From positions 1-51,203 of the forward strand of contig CAAGGG010000049.1 of assembly GCA_900769355.1 (NCBI GenBank): a stretch of DNA of 51,203 nt. The letters run 5' to 3'. This DNA comes from Candidatus Gastranaerophilales bacterium. Its GTDB lineage: Bacteria; Cyanobacteriota; Vampirovibrionia; Gastranaerophilales; Gastranaerophilaceae. Each line of letters starts with the position of its first letter. Positions within the stretch are counted from its first letter, which is position 1. Below are positions 8,109 through 16,211 of the stretch, one piece after another. The notes below the pieces were generated by a model. That model saw only the letters and a program-made list of their open reading frames with translations, was not told the DNA's origin and ran no database searches. A program made the translations under genes and the position numbers.

Positions 8109-10061
8109 TTGAATAATAAGAAGTATATATCTTTAATAGCCCTAATGTTGGTTATAATGTGCCCCCTTCAAGGATCTGCAAGGGGTTTTTGGGGCAATAC
8201 AAACGAGTCTGAAACTACGCAAACACAGGTTCAAACACCGACTGCAACTCAAATAACAACAGACGAGACACCTATGACATCTGCTTCTGTTAGTGCCACA
8301 AACAAGGATAAGAGAGTTATAAAAAACATTGAGTTTGTTGGCAATAATATTGTTGATCAGTCTTTAATATTGCAACAGATGAAATTGCAAGTTGGTGATA
8401 ATTACAGCAGAGAACTTGTTCAAAGAGATTTAAAAGCCATTTATGAAATGGGCTACTTTACCGAAAAAATGAAAGCTATCCCGATTAATAATGCAGATGG
8501 AAGCGTCACATTAAAAATCGTTCTTGTCGAAAATGCACCTGTAACAGACTTTACAATTGAGGGGAATACCGTAATTTCTACCGATGAAATTCTATCCTAT
8601 CTTATGCCTATGAAGGGCAAACCTCAAAACATTGGAGAGTTGAATGATGCAATTTCCAAAATCCAAGACTGCTACAGCTCAAAAGGCTACATTCTTGCAA
8701 GAATTGATTCGGTTTCAGATGATCCGGACGGAACTGTGAACATTAGCATTAAAGAAGGTACTATTAATCGAATTTTGATTTCCGGCAACGAAAAAACAAA
8801 AGATTACGTTATTGAACGTAACGTTTTGACAGAGCCGGGGCAGGTTTATAATGAAAACTTGTTGAAAGAAGATTTGGTAAGACTTTACGCAACTCAAGCA
8901 TTCAAAGATGTTACAAGAGAGATTGAACCGACTGACGATCCTGACAAATATGACATTACAATTAACATAGAAGAACAAAGAACCGCAAGCATTTCTGTCG
9001 GTGGTGGTATCGACTCTGTAACAGGTGTGTTCGGATCCGTCGGAATTGCGGATAACAACTTTATGGGACGTAATGAACGAATTTCCCTAAATGGTATCGC
9101 AGGTACCGGTGTAATTTTGAACGACTCATCTATCAAGCGTCGTATGAATTTACAGGCAGAATTGAGTTATTTCAAACCATATTTTTATAACGCCGATACT
9201 TCTTTGATGAGCAAGATTTTTTATCGTGATTTCGGTTCATACCAAGTTCCGCTTGCAATTGAAAGAAGAATTGGCGCAGAAGCCACTGTTGCACACCGTA
9301 TGAAATACAATAAACACGTGACTGGAACCTTTTCACTCGGGCTTGAAAATATTGACGTTTCAGAAGGTGACAAAAACAAAATCACTAGTTTGTATTCAAG
9401 ATATAATATTCCGATTTCCGAACGTGCAAAACAGTTAGACGGTGGGTTATTCCTATCTTTGAGCCCTGCTCTTTTGTATGACACAAGAGATAGTGCAACT
9501 GTTACCAGAAAAGGTACTATGGCAAGTTTGAGATTTGACGAAGAGTTAGGAGTTCTCGACTTTGAAAAAACTCATGGCAAGTTGACTGGTATGGTTAAAC
9601 AATATATTCCTGTCGGAAAGAAATCATCTTTGTCATTCACCGCAAAGGGTGGCGGGAAAATCCATGGCGACAATATGCCTGAAGTTATGGCGTACCGCTT
9701 AGGTGGCCCTTACACTATCAGAGGTTTCAAAATGAGTGGTGTTGGTACCGGCGACGCATTCATTATGGGTAGTGCAGAATTTGCAACTCCTATTCCGTTC
9801 CTAGACAGAACAAGAATTAACTTCTTGAATAATTTGAGATTTACAGTTTGGGCTGATGCAGGTAAAATTTTCAACCCATCAATTACGGATAAAATCTACG
9901 ACAGACCGCTTTATGCAGTATCTGCCGGTGTCGGCTTAAAACTTTATGTTCCGGGTATGGGACCGTTGTCTATCGATTACGGTATTCCTCTTACAAATCC
10001 GGGTAGCAATGGTAACAAAAACGGTTACTTTACTTTTGGTGTAGGCGATATAATGTACTAA
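8109..10061 (+). CDS. bamA: Outer-membrane assembly factor BamA (Omp85 family)
   Basis: BamA folds and inserts beta-barrel proteins into the outer membrane. The 650-residue product has a signal peptide (about 1-25, ending ..GSA), a low-complexity T/Q stretch, then about three POTRA domains (roughly 68-145, 146-222, 223-297), fewer than the five of proteobacteria and as in cyanobacterial Omp85. The barrel occupies about 300-650. The conserved loop-6 motif appears as IRGF within YRLGGPYTIRGF, and the C-terminus ends in an aromatic residue. It starts at TTG (8109), preceded by AAGGTAGAG. It is followed after 12 bases by an Skp-like chaperone, a classic pairing. It shows that the cell is diderm. 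Confidence 0.93.
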   Translation: MNNKKYISLIALMLVIMCPLQGSARGFWGNTNESETTQTQVQTPTATQITTDETPMTSASVSATNKDKRVIKNIEFVGNNIVDQSLILQQMKLQVGDNYSRELVQRDLKAIYEMGYFTEKMKAIPINNADGSVTLKIVLVENAPVTDFTIEGNTVISTDEILSYLMPMKGKPQNIGELNDAISKIQDCYSSKGYILARIDSVSDDPDGTVNISIKEGTINRILISGNEKTKDYVIERNVLTEPGQVYNENLLKEDLVRLYATQAFKDVTREIEPTDDPDKYDITINIEEQRTASISVGGGIDSVTGVFGSVGIADNNFMGRNERISLNGIAGTGVILNDSSIKRRMNLQAELSYFKPYFYNADTSLMSKIFYRDFGSYQVPLAIERRIGAEATVAHRMKYNKHVTGTFSLGLENIDVSEGDKNKITSLYSRYNIPISERAKQLDGGLFLSLSPALLYDTRDSATVTRKGTMASLRFDEELGVLDFEKTHGKLTGMVKQYIPVGKKSSLSFTAKGGGKIHGDNMPEVMAYRLGGPYTIRGFKMSGVGTGDAFIMGSAEFATPIPFLDRTRINFLNNLRFTVWADAGKIFNPSITDKIYDRPLYAVSAGVGLKLYVPGMGPLSIDYGIPLTNPGSNGNKNGYFTFGVGDIMY

Positions 10062-10073
10062 TGGAGGTATAAA

Positions 10074-10532
10074 ATGAAAAATTTAAAATTCGCAGCTTTG
10101 TTAATGGGCGCAGGTTTGTTTCTAGCTCTTGGCAATCAAGCAAATGCGGCTGGTGTCGGATATATTGATTACCAAAAAGTCCAAGACGGATTTCCTTTTG
10201 CTCAACAAGCAGTAAAAGAAATTGACGCTAAAGCTTTAGAAATGCAGCAATATATGGTTGATAAAGAAAAACAATACAAAGCTTTGGATACTCCTTTGAA
10301 AAAACAAAACTTTGAAGACCAAACAGCTAGAGAATTCAAACTTAAACAAGATTCTTATATGAGATTAAAAGCTGATAAAGAAGAACAAGTTTACAACAAA
10401 ATTCAAGCTGCAACAAAACAAGTTCTTGTAGAACAAAAACTTGATGCAATCGTTGATTACAGAGTAATCTTCGTTGGTGGCGTTGATATTTCAGACTTGG
10501 TTATTCAAAAATTGAAAAGCGGTCAGTTTTAA
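10074..10532 (+). CDS. Skp/OmpH-family periplasmic chaperone
   Basis: The 152-residue protein has a signal peptide cleaved about after NANA (residue 25). A YIDYQKV strand follows, then a long charged coiled-coil region (about 45-125) with repeated K/E/Q and QQ motifs, ending in a short C-terminal strand. This is the Skp/OmpH plan, in which trimers hold unfolded outer-membrane proteins in the periplasm. Its position directly after bamA supports the call. GGAGG precedes the ATG. Confidence 0.88.
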   Translation: MKNLKFAALLMGAGLFLALGNQANAAGVGYIDYQKVQDGFPFAQQAVKEIDAKALEMQQYMVDKEKQYKALDTPLKKQNFEDQTAREFKLKQDSYMRLKADKEEQVYNKIQAATKQVLVEQKLDAIVDYRVIFVGGVDISDLVIQKLKSGQF

Positions 10533-10552
10533 TTAGAGAATAAGGAGAAGTT

Positions 10553-11332
10553 ATGAAATATTCTGAACACGGAGAACAGTACCACATCGGCTTAAACGTT
10601 GGAGATGTCGGCGAATACGTAATTATGCCCGGTGATCCGAAACGTTGTGCAAAAATTGCCGAATACTTTGATGACGCAAAACTTGTTGCAGACAGACGTG
10701 AGTACACAACTTATACAGGTTATTTGAACGGTGTGAAAGTCAGCGTTACATCAACCGGAATTGGCGGACCTTCTGCTTCTATTGCATTGGAAGAACTTGT
10801 AAATATCGGAGCGAAAACCTTCATCAGAGTGGGAACTTGTGGCGGTATTCAAACAGATGTAAAAGGCGGCGATATCGTTATTGCAACAGGTGCAATCCGT
10901 ATGGAAGGTACTACAAAAGAATACGCACCGATTGAATTTCCGGCAGTTGCAAACCTTGATGTTATAAATTCTCTTGTTCAAGCAGCAAAAAATCTCGGAC
11001 ACGAATATCACACAGGTGTTGTTCAGTGTAAAGACTCTTTTTACGGACAACACAGCCCTGAAAAAATGCCTGTAAACTACGAACTTTTAAACAAATGGGA
11101 AGCTTGGAAAAAGATGGGCTGTTTGGCATCTGAAATGGAGTCAGCAGCACTGTTTATTGTTGGAAACTTTTTGAGAGTCAAGGTTGGTTCTGTATTTTTG
11201 GTTGTGGCAAATCAGGAAAGAGAAAAATTAGGTTTGGAAAATCCTGTTGTCCATGATACCGATATGGCAATAAAAACAGCTGTTGAAGCGTTGAAAATTC
11301 TTATTGAAAACGACAAAAATAAGGAGCAATAA
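10553..11332 (+). CDS. udp: Uridine phosphorylase
   Basis: The enzyme splits uridine with phosphate into uracil and ribose-1-phosphate. The 259-residue product has the nucleoside phosphorylase family-1 pattern: phosphate-site MPGDPKR near 24, GTCGG near 99, uridine-specific loop KDSFYGQHSPE near 160 and the nucleoside-binding ASEMESAALF near 194. It lies 20 bases after the chaperone gene with AAGGAG upstream, so it is probably co-transcribed with bamA. Its TAA stop overlaps the next ATG by one base. A related specificity (other pyrimidine nucleosides) cannot be excluded. Confidence 0.9.
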   Translation: MKYSEHGEQYHIGLNVGDVGEYVIMPGDPKRCAKIAEYFDDAKLVADRREYTTYTGYLNGVKVSVTSTGIGGPSASIALEELVNIGAKTFIRVGTCGGIQTDVKGGDIVIATGAIRMEGTTKEYAPIEFPAVANLDVINSLVQAAKNLGHEYHTGVVQCKDSFYGQHSPEKMPVNYELLNKWEAWKKMGCLASEMESAALFIVGNFLRVKVGSVFLVVANQEREKLGLENPVVHDTDMAIKTAVEALKILIENDKNKEQ

Positions 11333-12810
11333 TGTTAAACAAAAAAATGCAATATGTAATAAAAACTTGTGCCAGCGACAATACGCAAGAACTTCAAAAC
11401 TTGCTGAATGAGATGTCAATGAACAATTGGGAATTGTACAGCATGCAAGAAGTTGAAGGCGATGACGGACAGATTTTGTGCAATTGCATTTTTATGCGCG
11501 AAGCAGTTTCCTCTCCAAGCGAACTAAACGCAGACACAATCAATATTTCATCATTCAAAAGCCAGATGGAAAAAATGCTTTCGCCGGAACAATCTCCTTA
11601 CGAAATTTGTTTGGATATTCAAAGCAAAATTAAAGACCAAAAAGCTAAAATTGCGAAGGTAAAAAAAGAACTTGAAAGGGAAGCTCCTGCATCTGTCAGC
11701 AGAAAGAAATTGAACGACAAAATTTCAGCAGGACTAAAAGAGCTTGATGACTTGAAACTAGAACTTGCAAAAGCAACTTCGCCTGATGCAATGTACTCTA
11801 AACTCAAAGAAGAAAAGCTTTCAATCTGTTTAAGTGAAGAGATTTTGGGTTACCTAAACCCTGACAGCGAAATTGAGGAAGAAGAACTCGTTGCAGAAAC
11901 CGTAAAAACCCGCTTGAAGCTAACTGAAGAGTTGGGTTACGTTATTCCTAAAATCGTTTTTCAAGATAACGAAAACCTAAACCCTTACGAGTTTTCAATC
12001 CGAATTCGTGGCGTAGATGTATTCACAGCAACGGTTTATCCAAACTTTTTGATGTTCTATGCGGACGAATTGCATACAGAAAAGAAAATTAAAAATTCAA
12101 TTTCCGCAATAGATGAAATTACAGGCAAAAAAATTATCTGGGTAGAAAAAGAACTAACAAAAGACTTTTGGCAAAATGGCATATCGGGGTCTGAATTTAT
12201 CGCAAGAGCGTTAGAATTCTGTGCCGTAAAATATGTTGATGAATTGTTGGATTACGACCAACTAGACAAATACATTGATGTCGTGAGCCAAAACAACGAA
12301 TATTTAGTCGAAAACATTATCCCTGACTACATTTCGCTTTCTGACTTACGGTACATTTTGACAAGTTTAGTTAGAGAAAAAGTTTCGATTAAAAACATTT
12401 CGTACATCTTTGAAAAAATTAACGATTTTGCAGAAGAAAGCTCTAAATCAGATTTGATAAAGAAAATTCGTTTGACTATGGCACGTCAAATATGCAGAAA
12501 TCTTAGTAATGAAGAAAATACAATTTGCGCATTCGAAGTTTCCGATAAAACAATGGATAAATTTTTACCAAACTTTGAAGAAAGCGAAGATGCAATAATC
12601 AGAATTGACGCAAGTTTTGCTGAAAAATTAGCTGCAAAAATAACAAAACAAGCAAAAAATTTAAACATTGAAAGTCCAATTCTTGTTGCGCCACTTGAAT
12701 TCAGGCAGCTTATTTTCTCACTTTTGAGCACATATATGAACGATATCACGGTACTTTCTCGCGAAGAAATCGGGAATAACGTTCATCTTGACGTGATTGA
12801 AGAGGTGTAA
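11332..12810 (+). CDS. Soluble FlhA/SctV cytosolic-domain-like protein with DUF4177-like N-terminus
   Basis: The 492-residue protein has no signal peptide and no membrane segment. Residues 5-58 look like a small DUF4177-type domain (YVIKTCASDNTQELQNLLN, WELYSM). Residues 90-160 are a charged coiled coil. From about 165 to the end it follows the C-terminal cytosolic domain of the export gate FlhA/SctV: EILGYL near 170, ELGYVIPKIVFQDN near 200, YEFSIRIRGVDV near 219, ISLSDLRYILTSLVREKVSI at 334-353, ARQICRNL near 384, and VLSREEI near 474. FlhA proteins carry about 320 residues of membrane helices before this domain; here they are absent. The start ATG overlaps the udp stop (TAATG), so translation is coupled. 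The function is unknown; docking of partner proteins is a guess. No flagellar or secretion gene lies nearby. Confidence 0.7.
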   Translation: MLNKKMQYVIKTCASDNTQELQNLLNEMSMNNWELYSMQEVEGDDGQILCNCIFMREAVSSPSELNADTINISSFKSQMEKMLSPEQSPYEICLDIQSKIKDQKAKIAKVKKELEREAPASVSRKKLNDKISAGLKELDDLKLELAKATSPDAMYSKLKEEKLSICLSEEILGYLNPDSEIEEEELVAETVKTRLKLTEELGYVIPKIVFQDNENLNPYEFSIRIRGVDVFTATVYPNFLMFYADELHTEKKIKNSISAIDEITGKKIIWVEKELTKDFWQNGISGSEFIARALEFCAVKYVDELLDYDQLDKYIDVVSQNNEYLVENIIPDYISLSDLRYILTSLVREKVSIKNISYIFEKINDFAEESSKSDLIKKIRLTMARQICRNLSNEENTICAFEVSDKTMDKFLPNFEESEDAIIRIDASFAEKLAAKITKQAKNLNIESPILVAPLEFRQLIFSLLSTYMNDITVLSREEIGNNVHLDVIEEV

Positions 12811-12936
12811 ACCGACAGTTTTCTTGACATTGCACATAACAAATAAGTCTTAACGCTTATTGGCTCATGATACCACGCTACAATTTATTAAACACCTAGC
12901 CAAAAGTCTATTTTTGTTGAATTTTTATAAATTGAC

Positions 12937-12965
12937 GTTGGGTTAGAATGAAGAGCCTAACCTAC
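12937..12965 (-). repeat. Family B REP-like palindrome (degenerate)
   Basis: GTTGGG and CCTAAC arms end in CTAC on the plus strand, that is GTAG at the 5' side on the minus strand. The inner stem is interrupted. It lies just after the stop of the minus-strand gene at 12969. Confidence 0.45.
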
Positions 12966-12968
12966 AGC

Positions 12969-13550
12969 CTATGCTTTATCTTTATTGCCAAAAATATTTT
13001 TAAGAATAAGTACACCAACACCAAACAATGCAGCGATTCCACCATATTTTAAAGCACTTTTCATCTTAAATGCTTTAGCAGCGGTTTCAATTTGGTCTGA
13101 ATATTCTACTGCGACTTTTAATTCATCTACTGCATCTGCAAAACCAATTTCATCAACAGATTTTGTAAATCTTTTAATGTCATATTCCAGAGAGGTATTC
13201 ACAAGTTTTCTTAATCTTTGAGCCATTTTATTATCAGTCAAGAATTTTTTGACATCATCAACGGTGTTCAATTTTTCTAACTCAGTAAGAGCCGTTTTAG
13301 TTTCTTTTGTCGGTTCTCGCCCATTTTCGAAATCATCTTTAATAAGATCGATACAAACATTTTTAAAAATATCTGTGAACTTCCCTGGTTCTCTTAAATA
13401 AGATTTGGTATTATACCCCCAAGTTGCAGCTCCTAAAGTTCCAGCTCCAACTATCCAACCACCGTAAGATTTACCTTGTTTATTTTTAGAATTTGGTTGA
13501 GAAACCGAAGGATACAAACCATTTCCTGCATTAATACCGCCTATTGCCAT
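12969..13550 (-). CDS. Hypothetical protein with C-terminal membrane anchor
   Basis: No family is recognised in the 193 residues. The N-terminus is G/N/S-rich, with a possible weak hydrophobic stretch (YGGWIVGAGTLGAATWGY, about 29-46). The centre is helical and charged. A clear hydrophobic segment lies near the end (GGIAALFGVGVLILKNIF, about 170-187), followed by a short basic tail. It may be tail-anchored in the inner membrane. AAGGAA precedes the ATG. Like the proteins at 14137 and 14610, it looks like a lineage-specific cell-surface or structural factor, but nothing in the sequence names a role. Confidence 0.65.
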   Translation of the reverse strand: MAIGGINAGNGLYPSVSQPNSKNKQGKSYGGWIVGAGTLGAATWGYNTKSYLREPGKFTDIFKNVCIDLIKDDFENGREPTKETKTALTELEKLNTVDDVKKFLTDNKMAQRLRKLVNTSLEYDIKRFTKSVDEIGFADAVDELKVAVEYSDQIETAAKAFKMKSALKYGGIAALFGVGVLILKNIFGNKDKA

Positions 13551-14039
13551 ATCTATTTCCTTTCTTAACTTCTACCTGTTTATATAAAAACAAAAAAGAA
13601 AAAAAATTGACATAGTGCCCCGCATAGCATAGCATAGCATAGCATAGAGGCATTATGACAGGGTTTCAGGCATTTTTAAATTCATTTTTACATTTCGTTA
13701 CAATTGATTTAAAGGTGGCTTCACTCAATTAGGATAAAAAACATTATTTTGGAAAGTTGTATCGAGAGTAAAAGACGATAGGGCGATAAGTCGTTAAGTT
13801 CATATCAGGAATAGTTGCTATTCACGTCATTACGAGCGTTTAGCAAAGTAATCCAGTAAATAATATAATCAAAATAGTTACAATTCTAATAAAACATTTC
13901 CTTGTAAATGTCACTCCGGACTGCGATCCGGAGTCTATTTTATTGTGCAAGAGATTCTGAATAGCAAGAATATTATATGCTCGCTATTCGCTTGCATTAA
14001 TATTCTAAGCTTTCAGAATGACGATTGATAGCATTTTCC
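13551..14039. other. Gene-free spacer with repeat fragments
   Basis: Besides the GCATA tract, this spacer holds words typical of dispersed palindromic elements. These are CATTACGAGCGTTTAGCAAAG near 13829, a TCCGGACTGCGATCCGGA palindrome near 13915-13932, and CTATTCGCTTGC followed by AGCTTTCAGAATGACGA near 13983-14025. The last word is shared with about 237 and 3336. No gene is visible. Confidence 0.6.
13622..13646. repeat. GCATA pentanucleotide repeat, five units
   Basis: Five perfect tandem GCATA units lie in a non-coding spacer. The five-base period would give length variation by slippage. The nearest gene starts are at 13550 and 14613 (both minus), so any effect on expression would be through the 13550 gene's upstream region. 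Confidence 0.9.
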
Positions 14040-14128
14040 CCGATATGGACTTAAAGTCTTATCGTACTATCGTCTTATCGACTTCTAAATTCTTAGCTGC
14101 CTCGCTTCCTAGCTGCTTAGCTGCTTTA
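14040..14128. repeat. Family A interspersed repeat, copy 5
   Basis: CGTACTATCGTCTTATCG is followed by CTTAGCTGCCTCGCTTCCTA and GCTGCTTAGCTGC, ending nine bases before the stop of the minus-strand gene at 14137. Several family A copies sit immediately downstream of a gene's stop. Confidence 0.8.
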
Positions 14129-14136
14129 TTGATAAA

Positions 14137-14613
14137 CTAATATTTTTTATTCAAATCATTATAATGCCCAAAACCGAGAACATCTTTGAATAACTTAATT
14201 CCAGCATAAATTCCAAGTCCGATTGCTGAGCCTTTTGACCATTTACCTTTTCCACACAATGCGCCTAGCCCCAAACCAAGTGGAACAACATTATCAATAA
14301 GCATTGACCCAAAGCCTTTAAAATAACCAATTGCAGAGTTTACAAAATGGCGAGCATTGCTTTCCACCTCAAAATTAAACACACCTTTTTTCATCTTAGA
14401 CATAGTTGCGCTAGGTGTTGTCAAATATTGAGAATTACTAAACGCGTCCATACAAGCATCTGCGTCACAACTTTTGGAATAAACATCTGATTGAAGTTTA
14501 CCAACAACATGAGAATCATAGGCTACAATTCCCAAAGCTGCGGCTCCAACACCTTTTGCCAAGTATCTTGTAAAATTATTTCTTACTGATGTAAATGCTG
14601 TACTTAAACTCAT
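14137..14613 (-). CDS. Hypothetical small membrane-associated protein
   Basis: The 158-residue protein has two glycine-rich hydrophobic stretches, about 20-35 (GVGAAALGIVAYDSHV) and about 108-140 (VVPLGLGLGALCGK, SAIGLGIYAGIKLF), and a cysteine pair near 49-54 (SCDADAC). No family is recognised. Its ATG overlaps the stop of the upstream gene by four bases (ATGA), so the two are translated as a unit and may act together. Confidence 0.65.
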   Translation of the reverse strand: MSLSTAFTSVRNNFTRYLAKGVGAAALGIVAYDSHVVGKLQSDVYSKSCDADACMDAFSNSQYLTTPSATMSKMKKGVFNFEVESNARHFVNSAIGYFKGFGSMLIDNVVPLGLGLGALCGKGKWSKGSAIGLGIYAGIKLFKDVLGFGHYNDLNKKY

Positions 14614-15506
14614 TTTTCACCTGTTTTTTCTGTTTTTTCTGTTTTTTCTGACTTTTTAGATTCTGTTTTCTTTTTATCAGAGTCTTTTACTTCAAATTCC
14701 TTTTCGACCTTTTGTCCTGACATTTTCAAAAGGACATCAGTTGCTTGAAGAGCGTCTTGTCCATAACCATCTTTAGAATTTTGCAATTGTTTTAAGATAT
14801 TAATAGTAAAATTATCGCCTGTTACTACTCTTGAATCAAGTGCTGACAAAGCCATTACCCTGATTGGAGTTGAAGGGTCTTGTAACATCTTATTAATCAA
14901 GGCATTAAGAGCCTTGTCATCTTTTCTGGAATGATCTTCTTCCAACCTTGCCAAAACTTCTTTTGCCCCCATCATTCGAACTTCTTTGTCCTGACTGTTC
15001 AAATAATTTTCAAGGTTTTTGATATAATCATCTGTCAACTGAACAATTTCACGTTTTTCGGTTTTCTTGTCAGTTGTCTTGTTTTCAGTTGTATTTATTG
15101 TTGAATTAGCATTGTTTTGAGAATTTGCCCCATTTACACCATTGGCATCTGCTCCATTTGCATTATAATTATTCGTATAATAATTTGGTGGGTAACAACC
15201 AGGATTTTGGCTATAATTTGGAGCATTTACGTTATAAACCGGTGCTGTAGCCCCGGGCGGAGTAACAGACGGATTGAAAATCTGGATATTTACACCTGAA
15301 TAATTCGGAACTTGCACATTCTGCCCCTGTTGCGCCTGTCCCATTGGAGCTGTCTGATATTGAGGAGCTTGCGGAACTTGTGCCTGCTGACATTGTACAG
15401 GACACTGTTGCGCTTGTGACTGAACCTGCTGTTGAGGCTGTGCATAAACCTGTTGCGTTTGAGCTATTGGCTGTTGAATATTTTGTTGTCCCAAAGAACT
15501 TTGCAT
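14610..15506 (-). CDS. Q-rich low-complexity protein with HEAT-like domain
   Basis: The first ~85 residues of 298 are almost all Q, P, A, V and Y (QQ-V-QAQ patterns). An N/Y/P-rich region to about 145 follows. A compact helical domain (about 150-255) reads like HEAT/ARM repeats (YIKNLENYLNSQDKEVRMMG, then NALINKMLQDPSTPIRVMAL). The C-terminus is a lysine/threonine tail built from KSEKTEKTEKT units. HEAT repeats usually bind proteins, and the disordered arms suggest a scaffold. No signal peptide is visible. AAAGGTAG precedes the ATG. It is coupled to the small membrane protein gene downstream, and function is unknown. Confidence 0.65.
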   Translation of the reverse strand: MQSSLGQQNIQQPIAQTQQVYAQPQQQVQSQAQQCPVQCQQAQVPQAPQYQTAPMGQAQQGQNVQVPNYSGVNIQIFNPSVTPPGATAPVYNVNAPNYSQNPGCYPPNYYTNNYNANGADANGVNGANSQNNANSTINTTENKTTDKKTEKREIVQLTDDYIKNLENYLNSQDKEVRMMGAKEVLARLEEDHSRKDDKALNALINKMLQDPSTPIRVMALSALDSRVVTGDNFTINILKQLQNSKDGYGQDALQATDVLLKMSGQKVEKEFEVKDSDKKKTESKKSEKTEKTEKTGEK

Positions 15507-15613
15507 ATAAAACTACCTTTTACTACCTTATTTATATAAAGGCATATTTTATAAATTTATTGCGTGTTTTTTAAGAAATGTAACAGAAATATTTTTATTC
15601 TCAATGTTAGGAA

Positions 15614-15626
15614 TATAATTTACTTA
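15614..15626 (+). promoter_or_regulatory. Promoter for leaderless YkgJ-type mRNA
   Basis: TATAAT (15614-15619), six bases, then the ATG at 15626, with no Shine-Dalgarno. Confidence 0.6.
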
Positions 15627-16207
15627 TGGGTAGTTATGAAGAAAATTATTTAGCTAAGCGTCCTCAACATCTTTGCCACATGTGTGGTAAATGTTGTCGA
15701 ATGTCTACAACCTCAACTCCTTATGAAGAGTTAAAAAAACTCGCAGCGGAAGGACATCAAGGTGCAATTGATTTTCTTTCGATTTTCGTGCCATATAAAT
15801 CAATTGAAGAAGCTCGAAAAGTTGAGCCGGAAGTCGTTGACAACATCATCAAGCAATTAGCAAGTGACGGCAAATTTGATGAAAACACCACCACGTTTTA
15901 CGGTTGCAAATATTTGCGAGATGACAATTTGTGCTCACGCTACGAAACCCGCTTAGATCTCTGCAAGCACTGTCCATCAACTCCTTGGTCAATCGTTCCG
16001 CCGGGGTGCGGTTTTGAAGGTTGGCTTTTCTGGCAAAGAGAAGAAATTAAAAAGAAAATTCGACTCGAAAAAGAAGAAATCTTAGACTTAAAACTTCTCC
16101 GCCTAAAAACAACGAACGAAGAAGTTTTAAAGAAAATTACTCTTGTAGAGCATAAAATTCAAAAATCAATTGATCTATACAAAAAATACGGTTCCGAAAA
16201 CTGGTAA
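15626..16207 (+). CDS. YkgJ-family cysteine cluster protein
   Basis: The 193-residue product has the cysteine cluster of the YkgJ/UPF0153 family: CHMCGKCCRM at about 17-26, then CKYLRDDNLCSRYETRLDLC near 92-111 and CP shortly after. These cysteines are thought to bind zinc or an iron-sulfur cluster; the cellular role of the family is not settled. The C-terminal third is a charged helix. It converges with the GH57 gene, only four bases between the two stops. The mRNA appears leaderless. Confidence 0.85.
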   Translation: MGSYEENYLAKRPQHLCHMCGKCCRMSTTSTPYEELKKLAAEGHQGAIDFLSIFVPYKSIEEARKVEPEVVDNIIKQLASDGKFDENTTTFYGCKYLRDDNLCSRYETRLDLCKHCPSTPWSIVPPGCGFEGWLFWQREEIKKKIRLEKEEILDLKLLRLKTTNEEVLKKITLVEHKIQKSIDLYKKYGSENW

Positions 16208-16211
16208 AAAT

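Noticed and set aside
11332..12810. Functional flagellar or type III secretion system
   Set aside because: Only a membrane-less FlhA-C-like protein is found; no other export apparatus, hook, rod or chaperone gene is in the window.
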